Below are positions 36,677 to 44,464 of a stretch of DNA of 52,322 nucleotides, piece after piece. The notes under the pieces were generated by a model. That model was not told the origin of the DNA and ran no database searches. It was given only the letters and a program-made list of their open reading frames with translations. Every line of letters starts with the position of its first letter. Positions within the stretch are counted from its first letter, which is position 1. The position numbers and the translations under genes are program-made. This DNA comes from Deltaproteobacteria bacterium (GTDB lineage Bacteria; Desulfobacterota; Dissulfuribacteria; Dissulfuribacterales; UBA3076), in NCBI GenBank assembly GCA_003194495.1, contig PQXE01000021.1:1-52322 (forward strand), in the 5' to 3' direction.

Positions 36677-37669
36677 TTGAAGTCATTAAAAGTTGCCTGT
36701 TTTGTATTCACCCTGTTTCTTTCCCTGGTTTTGTCATCTTACGGTTTTGCAATTCAAAAAAAGACATGTGTTCTCACCAGCCTGCAGTGCACTTACTCTA
36801 TTGTAAATTCATTGACTGGAGAGACTTCAATTGATGTCTTCAATGTGTGTCCTCCTGGTTGTCGAATGGATGACCAGAGATACTATTTCCAAAAAAAAGA
36901 GGAAGAGATAAGAAAGTATATACAAAAAGCTGATGCAGTCATTACTATACGGAAAGTATGGAAAAGCGATCCACTCTACATCTATACAAGGAAATGGAAT
37001 ATCAGGGCCATTGAAATAGATGCCTCGGCGCCGTTTGATCCGGCACTCACCGGTGTGGCCCTGCTTGATATTCCGGTTTGCAACGATTTTTCAGGTACGG
37101 CAGAAGAACAAGGCTTCCACGTAGCAGACCATAACGGAAAGTCCGTGTATGTCTGGTTAAGTTTGTCCAACGTCTCCAAAATGGCCGATATTATTGCCGC
37201 TGACCTCAAACGTTTAAGCCCAAAGGATGCAGGTCAAATAGACAAAAATCTCAATGGATTGAAAAGAAAATTCTTCAAGCTTAAGATCGAGTATGAAAGC
37301 AGGTTCGTGGAAATTGAAAATCTTGAGTCTTTCGCATTAACTGATAAGTTTGTCTACTTAACAGACAACTTCAATATCCATGTTGTGGATTGTTTTGTAA
37401 AACCCGACTTCTACTGGACAAAAGAAGATCTGATAAATCTCAAAACGGCGCTGGTTCGTGATGAAATAAAAGTCGTGATCCACAAATGGGAACCCAATGC
37501 GCCCATAGCTCAGATCATTAAAGAAGCAGGGGCAAAGTTGGCAGTGCTTGATTCCATGGACCGCTGTCTGGATATGAACGGGAAGGTGGATCCTGACGGA
37601 TACATGAAAATCATGCGAAAGAATCTGGCGGCCATTGCCCAAGCCTTTGAGGTTAGTGACAAACCTTAA
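36677..37669 (+). CDS. TroA/ZnuA-like binding protein with degenerate metal site
   Basis: A 330-residue exported protein (signal peptide about residues 1-25, SYGFA). Its order of elements matches the metal-binding cluster A-I family: SLQCTYSIVNSLTG, a loop, a KKEEEIRKYIQKADAVIT helix, VYVWLSLSNVSKMADIIA, a long linking helix and a second lobe. At the four positions where ZnuA-type proteins place His, His, His and Asp/Glu, it shows PPGCRMDD, VYVWL, LTDKFVYL and VIHKWEP, so none of the classical ligands is clearly kept. It may bind a metal chelate or another ligand. TTG 36677 has aaaggaga upstream. A tandem partner with intact ligands follows. Confidence 0.7.
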   Translation: MKSLKVACFVFTLFLSLVLSSYGFAIQKKTCVLTSLQCTYSIVNSLTGETSIDVFNVCPPGCRMDDQRYYFQKKEEEIRKYIQKADAVITIRKVWKSDPLYIYTRKWNIRAIEIDASAPFDPALTGVALLDIPVCNDFSGTAEEQGFHVADHNGKSVYVWLSLSNVSKMADIIAADLKRLSPKDAGQIDKNLNGLKRKFFKLKIEYESRFVEIENLESFALTDKFVYLTDNFNIHVVDCFVKPDFYWTKEDLINLKTALVRDEIKVVIHKWEPNAPIAQIIKEAGAKLAVLDSMDRCLDMNGKVDPDGYMKIMRKNLAAIAQAFEVSDKP

Positions 37670-37698
37670 ACGTGCAGGTTGAATGGGAGGTGTTTTCA

Positions 37699-38622
37699 GT
37701 GTTTTGTGTCAAGAAAGTAGTAGTATTCACTGCATTATTAATGTTTTTTCTGATTCCAGGAGAAAATGATTCTGCTTTTGCCGGTAAAAGGCTTTGCATA
37801 GGGATCACTCTCCATCCTTACTACAGCTTTGTGAAAAACATAGTGGAAGACAGGGCTGAGGTAATTCCCTTGATCGAGGCCGGGTTCAATCCTCATGGTT
37901 ACAGACCCCGGCCTGACGACATAAAACGCGTCATGGAAATGGATGCAATAGTGGTCAATGGCGTTGGGCACGACGAATTCGCATTTGAAATAATTGAAGC
38001 GGCCCGGATGAAGGGCAAAATCCAGCTTATTTACGCCAATAAGGGGGTGGCCCTTATCCCAGTGGCCGGAACTGATACTGATCAAAGAATTGTCAACTCC
38101 CATACCTTCATCTCCATTACTACGTCCATCCAACAGATTTACAACATCTGCGATGCCCTTATGGAGCTGGACCCGGCAAACGCCAAGTATTACCGGAAAA
38201 ATGCCAGGCAGTATACTGCAAGGCTACGCAGAATGAAAGCCGGGTATATGAAGCGGTTTGCCGATATCCCTGATATGGATTTTCGGTGTGCCAGCATCCA
38301 CGGTGCCTATGGTTATCTCCTCCAGGAGTTTGGTCTGGAGGTGACAGCGGTCATAGAGCCCAGACACGGGCTCAATCCCACTGCAAGCCAGTTGAGGACA
38401 ACCATAGACAAGATCAGAGATCTCGATGTGGACGTAGTCTTTTCCGAGATGCATTTCCAGGACAAGTATGTGGACACCATCCATGACGCTACAGGGGTCA
38501 GGCTCTATTCATTTTCTCATATCACTGGTGGAGATTATACCAAAGAGAAGTTTGAAAACGATATCCGGATAAATCTCGAATCCTTGATCAATGCCTTAAC
38601 CGAGACCTATGAAAAGTTGTAG
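37699..38622 (+). CDS. ZnuA/TroA-type metal-binding protein
   Basis: A 307-residue periplasmic binding protein with a signal peptide (residues 1-28, SAFA). It keeps the four expected metal ligands: H66 in FNPHGYRP, H135 in VNSHTF, H201 in SIHGAYGYL and E250 in VFSEMHFQ. Such proteins pass zinc, manganese or iron to an ABC-3 permease. The histidine-rich loop typical of ZnuA is absent. GTG 37699 is chosen over the in-frame GTG 37672 because gggagg (37685-37690) lies eight bases upstream. It is the last gene of the ABC operon and of the uptake island. Confidence 0.85.
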   Translation: MFCVKKVVVFTALLMFFLIPGENDSAFAGKRLCIGITLHPYYSFVKNIVEDRAEVIPLIEAGFNPHGYRPRPDDIKRVMEMDAIVVNGVGHDEFAFEIIEAARMKGKIQLIYANKGVALIPVAGTDTDQRIVNSHTFISITTSIQQIYNICDALMELDPANAKYYRKNARQYTARLRRMKAGYMKRFADIPDMDFRCASIHGAYGYLLQEFGLEVTAVIEPRHGLNPTASQLRTTIDKIRDLDVDVVFSEMHFQDKYVDTIHDATGVRLYSFSHITGGDYTKEKFENDIRINLESLINALTETYEKL

Positions 38623-38836
38623 GTTGGGTTGAGGAACGAAATTCAACGGTTCCAAACAAGTTCGAGCTGTGCGGTTAGGCTGCTGGCCGTGCATATTTGG
38701 ACAAGACCATATTCACCGCAGATTTAAGATCCTGGGTGGAATTACCGAATAATTAACAAGGTTGAACAAAAACACCTGGTTCCGAGCCGTCATTGCGAGG
38801 AGTGAGGACCGTATGGTGCATGGTAATACTATAACC
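38623..38836. other. intergenic region without visible gene
   Basis: About 210 bases between the binding-protein gene and the MITE-like repeat. No open frame with a family match, no clear terminator and no promoter with good spacing was found. Confidence 0.4.
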
Positions 38837-39036
38837 TAAGCGATTAGCCATTAGCGTTTAGCTTTGCAAAATCAAGATATTAAGTTAATTAGAAATAACA
38901 CCCAACGGGTTCACCCTGTTGAATGCAGCTTTGCTGCCCCCTTTGGAGATTCAACAGGGTGAAAGTTTGTAATAGCAAAACATCCTGTAATCATTAAGCT
39001 AATAGCTAAAGGCTAATAGCTAAAGGCTAATAGCTC
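38837..39036. repeat. AT-rich TIR element, copy 2, with inner hairpin
   Basis: It matches copies 1 and 3: taagcgattagccattagcg at the left, aaaacatcctgtaatcatta inside and repeated aaggctaatagct at the right. It has an inner palindrome absent from copy 1: caccctgttgaat (38912-38924) pairs perfectly with attcaacagggtg (38949-38961). The loop gcagctttgctgcccccttt is in the opposite orientation, relative to the outer element, from that of copy 3. The right end carries aaggctaatagct twice in tandem. Confidence 0.75.
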
Positions 39037-39063
39037 TAGTATATATTAAGGAGATCTGTGGAT

Positions 39064-40014
39064 ATGAAAATCCTTGTAACAGGCGGGGCGGGTTTTATAG
39101 GTTCAAATGTGACTGATGCTTACATAGAGGCAGGTCATGAAGTTGTAGTGGTAGACAACTTGTACACAGGAAAACGGAAAAATTTGCATCCTGATGCAAA
39201 ATTCTATTTGATGGACATCAGGGCCCCGGAGATACACAAACTACTGGAATATGAAAAGCCCGAGGTGATAAATCACCACGCAGCCCAAATCTCTGTCCCT
39301 GCTTCTGTGGAAGACCCCGGATTTGACGCCTCAGTAAATATCGAGGGTTTTATCAATCTACTGGAAGGTGCCAGGAGGATCGGGACACGCAAGGTCATAT
39401 TTATATCCTCCGGCGGGGCCATCTATGGAGAGGCTGAAGAGTACCCCACGTCTGAAAACTATCCTCCGCAACCCCTGTCCCCTTATGCCATAGCAAAGGC
39501 AGTTTCAGAAAACTACCTTCATTTCTACGAGCACCGGTATGGATTGAACTATACTGTCCTACGATATTCCAACGTCTATGGCCCGCGCCAGATACCTCAA
39601 GGTGAGGCAGGGGTAGTGGCCATTTTCATGGACAGATTCCTTGAAAATAAGCCGAACACGCTCTACCATTTTCCATCTGAACACGAGGGTATGATCAGGG
39701 ATTACTGCTATGTGGGAGATATCGTAGAGGCAAACCTTCTTGCCCTTGAGGCGGGAAACAAAAAGGCCGTAAACATTGGTACAGGGAAGGAAACCAGGAC
39801 ACAGCTCCTCTTTGAGACCATATTTGATGTAATTTCCGAAAAACATCCTCTGGATAACTCTCTCAGGACACCAAACAGGACCTTTGCAAGACCGGGAGAT
39901 CTCAAAAAAAGCTGCCTAAAAATAGATTTGGCTGAGGAGGTGCTGGGCTGGAAGCCCAAAACAGTTCTTTCTGAAGGGATTGAAAGGACATTGGACTGGA
40001 GGGTAGGCCAGTGA
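39064..40014 (+). CDS. NAD-dependent nucleotide-sugar epimerase/dehydratase
   Basis: A 316-residue extended short-chain dehydrogenase/reductase: nucleotide-binding TGGAGFIGSN at residues 6-15, catalytic SSGGAIYGEAEEYPTSE and YAIAK, and the family segment LRYSNVYGPRQ. This is the UDP-glucose 4-epimerase type (GalE-like), which interconverts nucleotide sugars for surface polysaccharides. ATG 39064 is favoured over GTG 39058 because aaggag lies about ten bases before it. It is followed by a nucleotidyltransferase fusion and, further on, by ManC and phosphomannomutase, consistent with envelope sugar metabolism. Exact sugar substrate is not certain. Confidence 0.85.
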   Translation: MKILVTGGAGFIGSNVTDAYIEAGHEVVVVDNLYTGKRKNLHPDAKFYLMDIRAPEIHKLLEYEKPEVINHHAAQISVPASVEDPGFDASVNIEGFINLLEGARRIGTRKVIFISSGGAIYGEAEEYPTSENYPPQPLSPYAIAKAVSENYLHFYEHRYGLNYTVLRYSNVYGPRQIPQGEAGVVAIFMDRFLENKPNTLYHFPSEHEGMIRDYCYVGDIVEANLLALEAGNKKAVNIGTGKETRTQLLFETIFDVISEKHPLDNSLRTPNRTFARPGDLKKSCLKIDLAEEVLGWKPKTVLSEGIERTLDWRVGQ

Positions 40015-40070
40015 ATAATAAATGTTGAATGTTGAATGTTGAATGTTGAATTAAGGGTAACTATTCAAGC
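40015..40070. repeat. short tandem repeat of tgttgaa
   Basis: Positions 40022-40050 consist of tandem gttgaat heptamers (about four units) directly after the epimerase gene. It is a simple repeat of a kind also hinted at in the ttttgaatt tails next to the hairpin repeats. Confidence 0.6.
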
Positions 40071-41348
40071 ATGAAACAGTCAGTGTCAACCTTCAAAATG
40101 GGTATTTTCCAGTTCACTCCCAGGGAAAAGGATATCCATGCCAACTGGAAGAAAGTTGAATCCGCAACCAGTGAAACTGCAGCGGCCGGAGGGGAATTAC
40201 TTCTACTTCCTGAACTGTGGGCAACAGGCCCTCTCAGTGAAGCGGACAGATACATGGTCCATGAAATCCCCGAGCTCCTGTTCAAACTTAAAATTTTGGC
40301 AGAAACCAATAGAATCTACATAGTCGGCACACTTCCTGAATTAGCCGTAGAGGAATCAGGGAAGAAGCTCTTTAATACTACCTATGTGATCGGACCTGAC
40401 AATACGTTTCATACATATAGAAAGATCCATCTCTTTGCCCCTATGAGAGAGGATCATGTCTTTAGCCCGGGGACCGACCCTGTTGCCCTGTGGATACCTT
40501 TCAGAAAAACCGAACCGGGGTTTGGCCTGATAACCTGTTTTGATCTGCGCTTCCCGGAACTTGTCCGTCATCTTGTATGTCAAGGGGTGGACTTAGTGCT
40601 TTTGTCTGCTCTGTGGCCACTTAGCCGAAGACACCACTTGGAGCTCCTGATGGAATCAAGGGCTATTGAGAACCAATGTTTTATGGCAGGTGCAAACGCC
40701 TGGGGCATGATTGGAGGCACGGAATTTGGTGGAGGTTCCAAGATCATAGGACCCCGTGGGGAAATCCTTGCCAATGCCTGTGATGGAGAGACAATCGTCT
40801 TGGCTGAGCTGGATATGGATGAAATACGATCTGCGCGGCAGGACTTCTTTACTGCACATGCGCCAAGATCCTGGTGGCCAAAGGCTAATCCGAAGATATT
40901 GGACCTGCCTTCTCTGAATACAGCGGTTAATCGAAGACGTAAGGCCGGCCAGAAGATGGTTTTTACCAATGGATGTTTTGATCTCCTGCATGCAGGTCAT
41001 GTCTCATACCTGGAGTCAGCCCGGCACCTGGGCGACTATCTGGTGGTAGGATTGAACAGCAACAAATCAGTCAGAGAGATCAAGGGGCCGGAGCGTCCTA
41101 TTAACACCGAAGCGATGAGGGCCTATGTGCTGGCTGGACTTGCCGCTGTGGACTATGTGGTGATTTTTAACGATCCTACTCCTTTAAACCTTATCCAGAC
41201 CATTGTTCCAAATGTTTTAGTCAAGGGAGCGGATTGGAAAGAAAAAGATATAGTAGGGGCTGCAACAGTAAAGAACGCAGGGGGCTATGTAGCAAGGATT
41301 CCTTTTATCCACGACATATCCACAAGCCGCATATTAGAGTTACCGTAA
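40071..41348 (+). CDS. nitrilase-family hydrolase fused to HldE-type nucleotidyltransferase
   Basis: A 425-residue two-domain protein. Residues 7-265 are a carbon-nitrogen hydrolase with the Glu-Lys-Cys triad E48 (LLLPELWATG), K118 (YRKIHLF) and C156 (ITCFDLRFPE). Residues 290-425 are a cytidylyltransferase-fold domain like the C-terminal part of HldE/RfaE2 (FTNGCFDLLHAGH at 298-310, then GLNSNKSV, VLVKGADWKEKDIVGA and the terminal STSRIL). HldE-type domains make ADP-heptose for LPS. The nitrilase half would hydrolyse an amide, substrate unknown. The fusion of these two enzymes in one frame is unusual. The stop TAA (41346-41348) lies inside the left arm of a palindromic repeat. Confidence 0.85.
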   Translation: MKQSVSTFKMGIFQFTPREKDIHANWKKVESATSETAAAGGELLLLPELWATGPLSEADRYMVHEIPELLFKLKILAETNRIYIVGTLPELAVEESGKKLFNTTYVIGPDNTFHTYRKIHLFAPMREDHVFSPGTDPVALWIPFRKTEPGFGLITCFDLRFPELVRHLVCQGVDLVLLSALWPLSRRHHLELLMESRAIENQCFMAGANAWGMIGGTEFGGGSKIIGPRGEILANACDGETIVLAELDMDEIRSARQDFFTAHAPRSWWPKANPKILDLPSLNTAVNRRRKAGQKMVFTNGCFDLLHAGHVSYLESARHLGDYLVVGLNSNKSVREIKGPERPINTEAMRAYVLAGLAAVDYVVIFNDPTPLNLIQTIVPNVLVKGADWKEKDIVGAATVKNAGGYVARIPFIHDISTSRILELP

Positions 41349-41515
41349 GCGTTTACAGGGCACCGCATCTGCTTTGTTGTCGGGTACTTGAAGTACAGGG
41401 AGTACGTCTGCGTACCCGTCGCCTCGCATCTGCAGCACCCTGTAAACGCTTACAGTTCGGTGGGTGCGGTAAAACGGGCGTTGTAATACCGTGAACGGTT
41501 ACGAGTTACCGTAAC
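41342..41515. repeat. palindromic repeat, copy B, overlapping a stop codon
   Basis: A 16-bp perfect inverted repeat, gtaagcgtttacaggg (41345-41360) with ccctgtaaacgcttac (41438-41453), encloses gtac-rich nested stems. The element closely matches copy A (24815-24978), including the tail ending gtgaacggttacg. Here the gene stop TAA is part of the left arm. A second small palindrome, cgtgaacggttacg/cgtaaccgttc, follows. Confidence 0.75.
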
Positions 41516-42206
41516 CGTTCAGGGTTGAAAGGTTCAAGGTTACTATAAAAGTGACAAAAAATTGTCATCTTTTTTGTCGAGAGTTCATTTATGTCAAAAT
41601 ATTGACTATAATTTTGTATTCTGCAGACTGACCTTGGGGATATAAGGTCCATCTAATCCGCATTTTTGTGGTATTCCGTAATCGCCTACTCACCTGTTTA
41701 TCTGTTATAGAGGCAGTTATTATCTTATCCTGTTAAGCGGGGCCGGAGACGGCTTCAATAACGCAACCCTCTGTTTTTTAATAAAAATATTTAATAGTAT
41801 GTGAGTTTGTTCTTGGCGCTTGATCATTTCAAGAGATCATACCCTGCTCATTGTAAAACGTGGTGTAGGCTTATTTTTTATTCCCTTAAGATAAGAAGAA
41901 TTTTTCTCCAGGCCCTTGGTATAAGTGTTGCTTCTTAAATCACGGACATAATTTGGTTTGGCTTACTTACTGGGAGACCAGATTATGACAGGGGGAGAGG
42001 AAATGAGGGTACTTCTGTTTTTAATTGCTTTTGATTCAGTTTTGCTTCGCCCACCGCGACCATTTCATTTCTTCTCAATTCAACTGATCAAGAAAATAAA
42101 AACATTGTGGCTGAGATGTCTTTATGAATCACGCTGAAGCACCAAAGGAATCGTAGATTAACAGCTAGGAATCAGGGATTTATGGACTTGGCACAATATA
42201 TCTTGG
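41516..42206. other. long non-coding region upstream of the sigma factor gene
   Basis: About 690 bases with no supported protein gene. It holds a tgacaaaaaattgtca inverted repeat near 41551-41567, the palindrome GTCAA-N4-TTGAC at 41593-41606 and a possible promoter (ttcatt 41584-41589, 17-base spacer, TATAAT 41607-41612). The rest (gccggagacggcttcaata near 41744 and T-rich segments) could be a structured leader, but I could not match it to a known riboswitch class. Confidence 0.4.
41584..41612 (+). promoter_or_regulatory. candidate sigma-70 promoter with overlapping operator
   Basis: A perfect TATAAT (41607-41612) lies 17 bases after a weak -35 box TTCATT (41584-41589). The spacer contains GTCAA-AATA-TTGAC (41593-41606), the same palindrome form as at 13970-13983, placed where a repressor could block RNA polymerase. 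The transcript would have a leader of about 600 bases before the sigma factor gene. Confidence 0.4.
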
Positions 42207-42224
42207 ATGACAGGAGGAGAAACC

Positions 42225-43076
42225 ATGCTGTTGGTGACGTCAAATATCTCTGCAAACACCTCCTTAGGACGTAAGCGAGTGATGGCAGAGACCGCAAAAA
42301 TACCACTTAAAGATTATACTGACGCTTTTTTCGGCAACGGTCAATCGCTCACACAGGAGAAACGTCAAGAACTGATCCTCAAGTATTCTCCTCTGATAAA
42401 ATACATTGCCGGAAGACTCGCCATGCGCCTGCCCCCAAATATATCCACGGATGATCTTATAAGCTCAGGAGTCATCGGATTAATGGATGCTATTGAGAAA
42501 TTTGATTCATCAAAAAAAATCCGTTTCAAGACCTATGCGGAATTCCGTATTCGTGGGGCCATATTGGATGAACTCAGATCCCTTGATTGGGTCCCGAGAT
42601 CCATACGGAAACAGACTACAGAACTGGAAAAGACATACGAATATTTGGAAAAAGACCTTAATCGGCCTCCGAAAGACAAAGAAGTTGCCGAGGCATTGGG
42701 AATCAATATAGAAAAATTCTACAAATTATTGGATAAAACAAAGAACGTAACCTTCCTTGATATAGAAACTATCCGAAGAAGAATGCCGGACAATAATGAA
42801 GAAGATCTCTTTGATTTAATAGCAGACGATGGCGAGATAAACCCCTTTACCTTATTGAATAAAACCGAGATCAAAGAAATTTTGATAAAAGCCATAACCG
42901 CCCTACCGGAAAAGGAAAAAATCGTAATCTCTCTTTATTACTACGAGGATCTCACAATGCGAGAAATAGGGGAAATCATGGGATATACGGAGTCCCGCAT
43001 ATCTCAGATGCATACCAAGGCAATGTTGAGACTTAGGGTCCGTTTAGCCTCTGTCGTAAAGGAGATCGATAGATGA
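42225..43076 (+). CDS. FliA/WhiG-type sigma-70 family factor
   Basis: A 283-residue sigma factor with regions 2 (YSPLIKYIAGRLAMRLPPNI, DDLISSGVIGLMDAIEKFD, FKTYAEFRIRGAILDELR), 3 (LEKDLNRPPKDKEVAEALGI) and 4 (LPEKEKIVISLYYYEDLTMR, then EIGEIMGYTESRISQMHTKA). The pattern SLDWVPRSIRKQ is typical of the FliA (sigma-28) group that controls flagellar, chemotaxis or stress genes. ATG 42225 is chosen because caggagga is directly upstream; an ATG at 42207 lies before that site. No flagellar structural genes are nearby apart from the FliL-like gene, so the regulon is not evident. Confidence 0.88.
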   Translation: MLLVTSNISANTSLGRKRVMAETAKIPLKDYTDAFFGNGQSLTQEKRQELILKYSPLIKYIAGRLAMRLPPNISTDDLISSGVIGLMDAIEKFDSSKKIRFKTYAEFRIRGAILDELRSLDWVPRSIRKQTTELEKTYEYLEKDLNRPPKDKEVAEALGINIEKFYKLLDKTKNVTFLDIETIRRRMPDNNEEDLFDLIADDGEINPFTLLNKTEIKEILIKAITALPEKEKIVISLYYYEDLTMREIGEIMGYTESRISQMHTKAMLRLRVRLASVVKEIDR

Positions 43077-43370
43077 ATTTCGTCCGCTTCGCTTACCATT
43101 GGAATAATGGAATGGTGGAACATTGGGTTTTTAATTAGGTTGATAAATAACATGATTCATGAGATAAGTGAGTCATGGATCGAAAGAATATCAATAGAGG
43201 TTTCAAAAAACTCAGGGTTTGGCAAGACACGGTTTCCCCTTACACCCTAGCCTATAGAACGTTTTCCCCCTCCATTCAGAACTCACGAATCAACAGTTCG
43301 AGTTTTCAGTGAACCCTTGACCCCTGATCCTTTGAACCCTATAAATATTTTTTTCTGATAATATGTTGCC
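43077..43370. other. intergenic region with a small gene remnant
   Basis: About 290 bases between the sigma factor and FliL-like genes. Apart from the four-helix-bundle remnant at 43175-43312 I see no gene, no terminator with a T run and no clear promoter. Confidence 0.4.
43175..43312 (+). pseudogene. remnant of a four-helix-bundle (23S rRNA IVP-like) protein
   Basis: A 45-codon frame begins MDRKNINRGFKKLRVWQDTV, which strongly resembles the start of four-helix-bundle proteins encoded in 23S rRNA intervening sequences (FKKLRVWQDAV-type). After about 30 residues (YTLAYRTFSP) the resemblance ends and a stop follows. It is far shorter than the usual 115-125 residues, so it is a decayed fragment. 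Confidence 0.55.
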
Positions 43371-44159
43371 GTGACTCAAGACACTTCTATTTTTAAAGAT
43401 AAAACCAGTCCTAAAGAAGGACCATCTCCAGAGATAACCAAATCGGTAGAGGACTCTAGTGATAATAGTCCTCATCTGGCCGATGAAAATGTAAAAGAGT
43501 CACTGGAAAATGACTTTGAGGTGGTACTTTCTGAAGACAAATTATGGGATGAAGGAGATCACCCGGTTGATATCCGGCTTTTTGAGGATAATAGCTATAA
43601 TGAATCAGATGAAGAGGAACTGATACTATCCACGGAAGAGGCCCTCCCGCCGGACAAAGCGAGCGAGAACCACTCACAAGAGACCGCAGAGGCCAAACTG
43701 CCGGATGAGGCATCTTGGATTATTGGGACCATAACAGGGGTGTCTGGAATTCTTCTTACAGTGGGACTTGTGCTTCTGTGGAATCTTTCAACTCCGTTTT
43801 TTGAACCACATAGTGCAGTTACAGAAGATATCCCGGACACCTTGGCCAATTATGGCGATTTTGAAACCATGGATCTTGATCCGTTTCTTGTCCCGGCGCA
43901 ACGAGACAAGGAAATGATCTTTTTTAAATTACAAGTTAAACTCCTTGTCTCTGATGCCAAGACAAAGCACGCAATTCGGAAAAAAGAGGCCTGGGTCAGA
44001 GACACAATCTACAGGGAACTAAAGGGAATCGATATAAGCTCAGGTATTCAAGAAAATTTTCTGGTGGAATACAAACAACCAATAGTCAGGTGTCTAAATC
44101 ATGAGCTTGCACCGCTTAGAGTGGAAGATATCCGGCTTAAGGGTTATTTGATGAATTAG
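43371..44159 (+). CDS. FliL-like single-span membrane protein
   Basis: A 262-residue protein: a long acidic cytoplasmic region (residues 1-112, rich in Asp, Glu and Ser), one transmembrane helix at about 116-139 (IIGTITGVSGILLTVGLVLL), and an outside domain with FFKLQVKLLVSDAKTKHAIR and EAWVRDTIYRELKG, the pattern of FliL-family proteins that associate with flagellar motor stators. The acidic extension is much longer than in ordinary FliL. GTG 43371 is the apparent start; its ribosome-binding site is weak. Proximity to a FliA-type sigma factor supports a motility or surface-motor link, but other flagellar genes are absent here. Confidence 0.6.
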   Translation: MTQDTSIFKDKTSPKEGPSPEITKSVEDSSDNSPHLADENVKESLENDFEVVLSEDKLWDEGDHPVDIRLFEDNSYNESDEEELILSTEEALPPDKASENHSQETAEAKLPDEASWIIGTITGVSGILLTVGLVLLWNLSTPFFEPHSAVTEDIPDTLANYGDFETMDLDPFLVPAQRDKEMIFFKLQVKLLVSDAKTKHAIRKKEAWVRDTIYRELKGIDISSGIQENFLVEYKQPIVRCLNHELAPLRVEDIRLKGYLMN

Positions 44160-44464
44160 TTAGTGCCTGAACGAAAAAGCCGTTCAGACATTTTGAGCGG
44201 AATCATGTTTCAGATTGCCTTTTTAGTCATCTTTCATTTCGTGATTTACCTTTTCTGTCCTCTTTTTTTTAATCCAGGTTCCAGCCACATCCCAGCCAAA
44301 CTTAGCCATGAGCGCCAACCAGACCCAGTGGTAACACCTTAAACCTTTTCGCAAGAGATCCTCCATAGTGCCATTTGCCGATACTGCTACTTGGTGTACT
44401 ATTTATCTTTGGACGTTAAAATTACCTTTTAGTATATAATAAAGAAGTAGTCCAAAACTACAAG
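44160..44464. other. intergenic region with hairpin and possible small minus-strand frame
   Basis: It contains hairpin repeat copy 2 at 44161-44190. On the minus strand 44366-44223 is a 47-codon frame beginning MEDLLRKGLRCYHWVWLALM; it has no strong ribosome-binding site and I do not recognise it. An AT-rich ttttagtatataataaag (44430-44447) lies just before the cobJ-like gene and may hold its -10 box. Confidence 0.35.
44161..44190. terminator. hairpin repeat, copy 2
   Basis: It reads tagtgcctgaacg...cgttcagaca, with arms of about ten bases and one mismatch around an aaaaagc loop. It begins one base after the FliL-like gene stop codon (44157-44159) and is followed by tttt. It belongs to the same family as the copies at 20058, 45231, 45414, 46976 and 48469. 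Confidence 0.65.

Noticed and set aside
41740..41900. A c-di-GMP-type riboswitch in the long leader before the sigma factor gene (gccggagacggc)
   Set aside because: The conserved GCAAAGCC/CCUCCGGCC pairing pattern is not present; only a short GC stem is seen.
44223..44366. Minus-strand 47-residue frame MEDLLRKGLRCYHWVW...
   Set aside because: It looks protein-like (Trp-rich hydrophobic middle, charged tail) but has no clear ribosome-binding site and no recognised relatives; kept only as a note in the intergenic entry.
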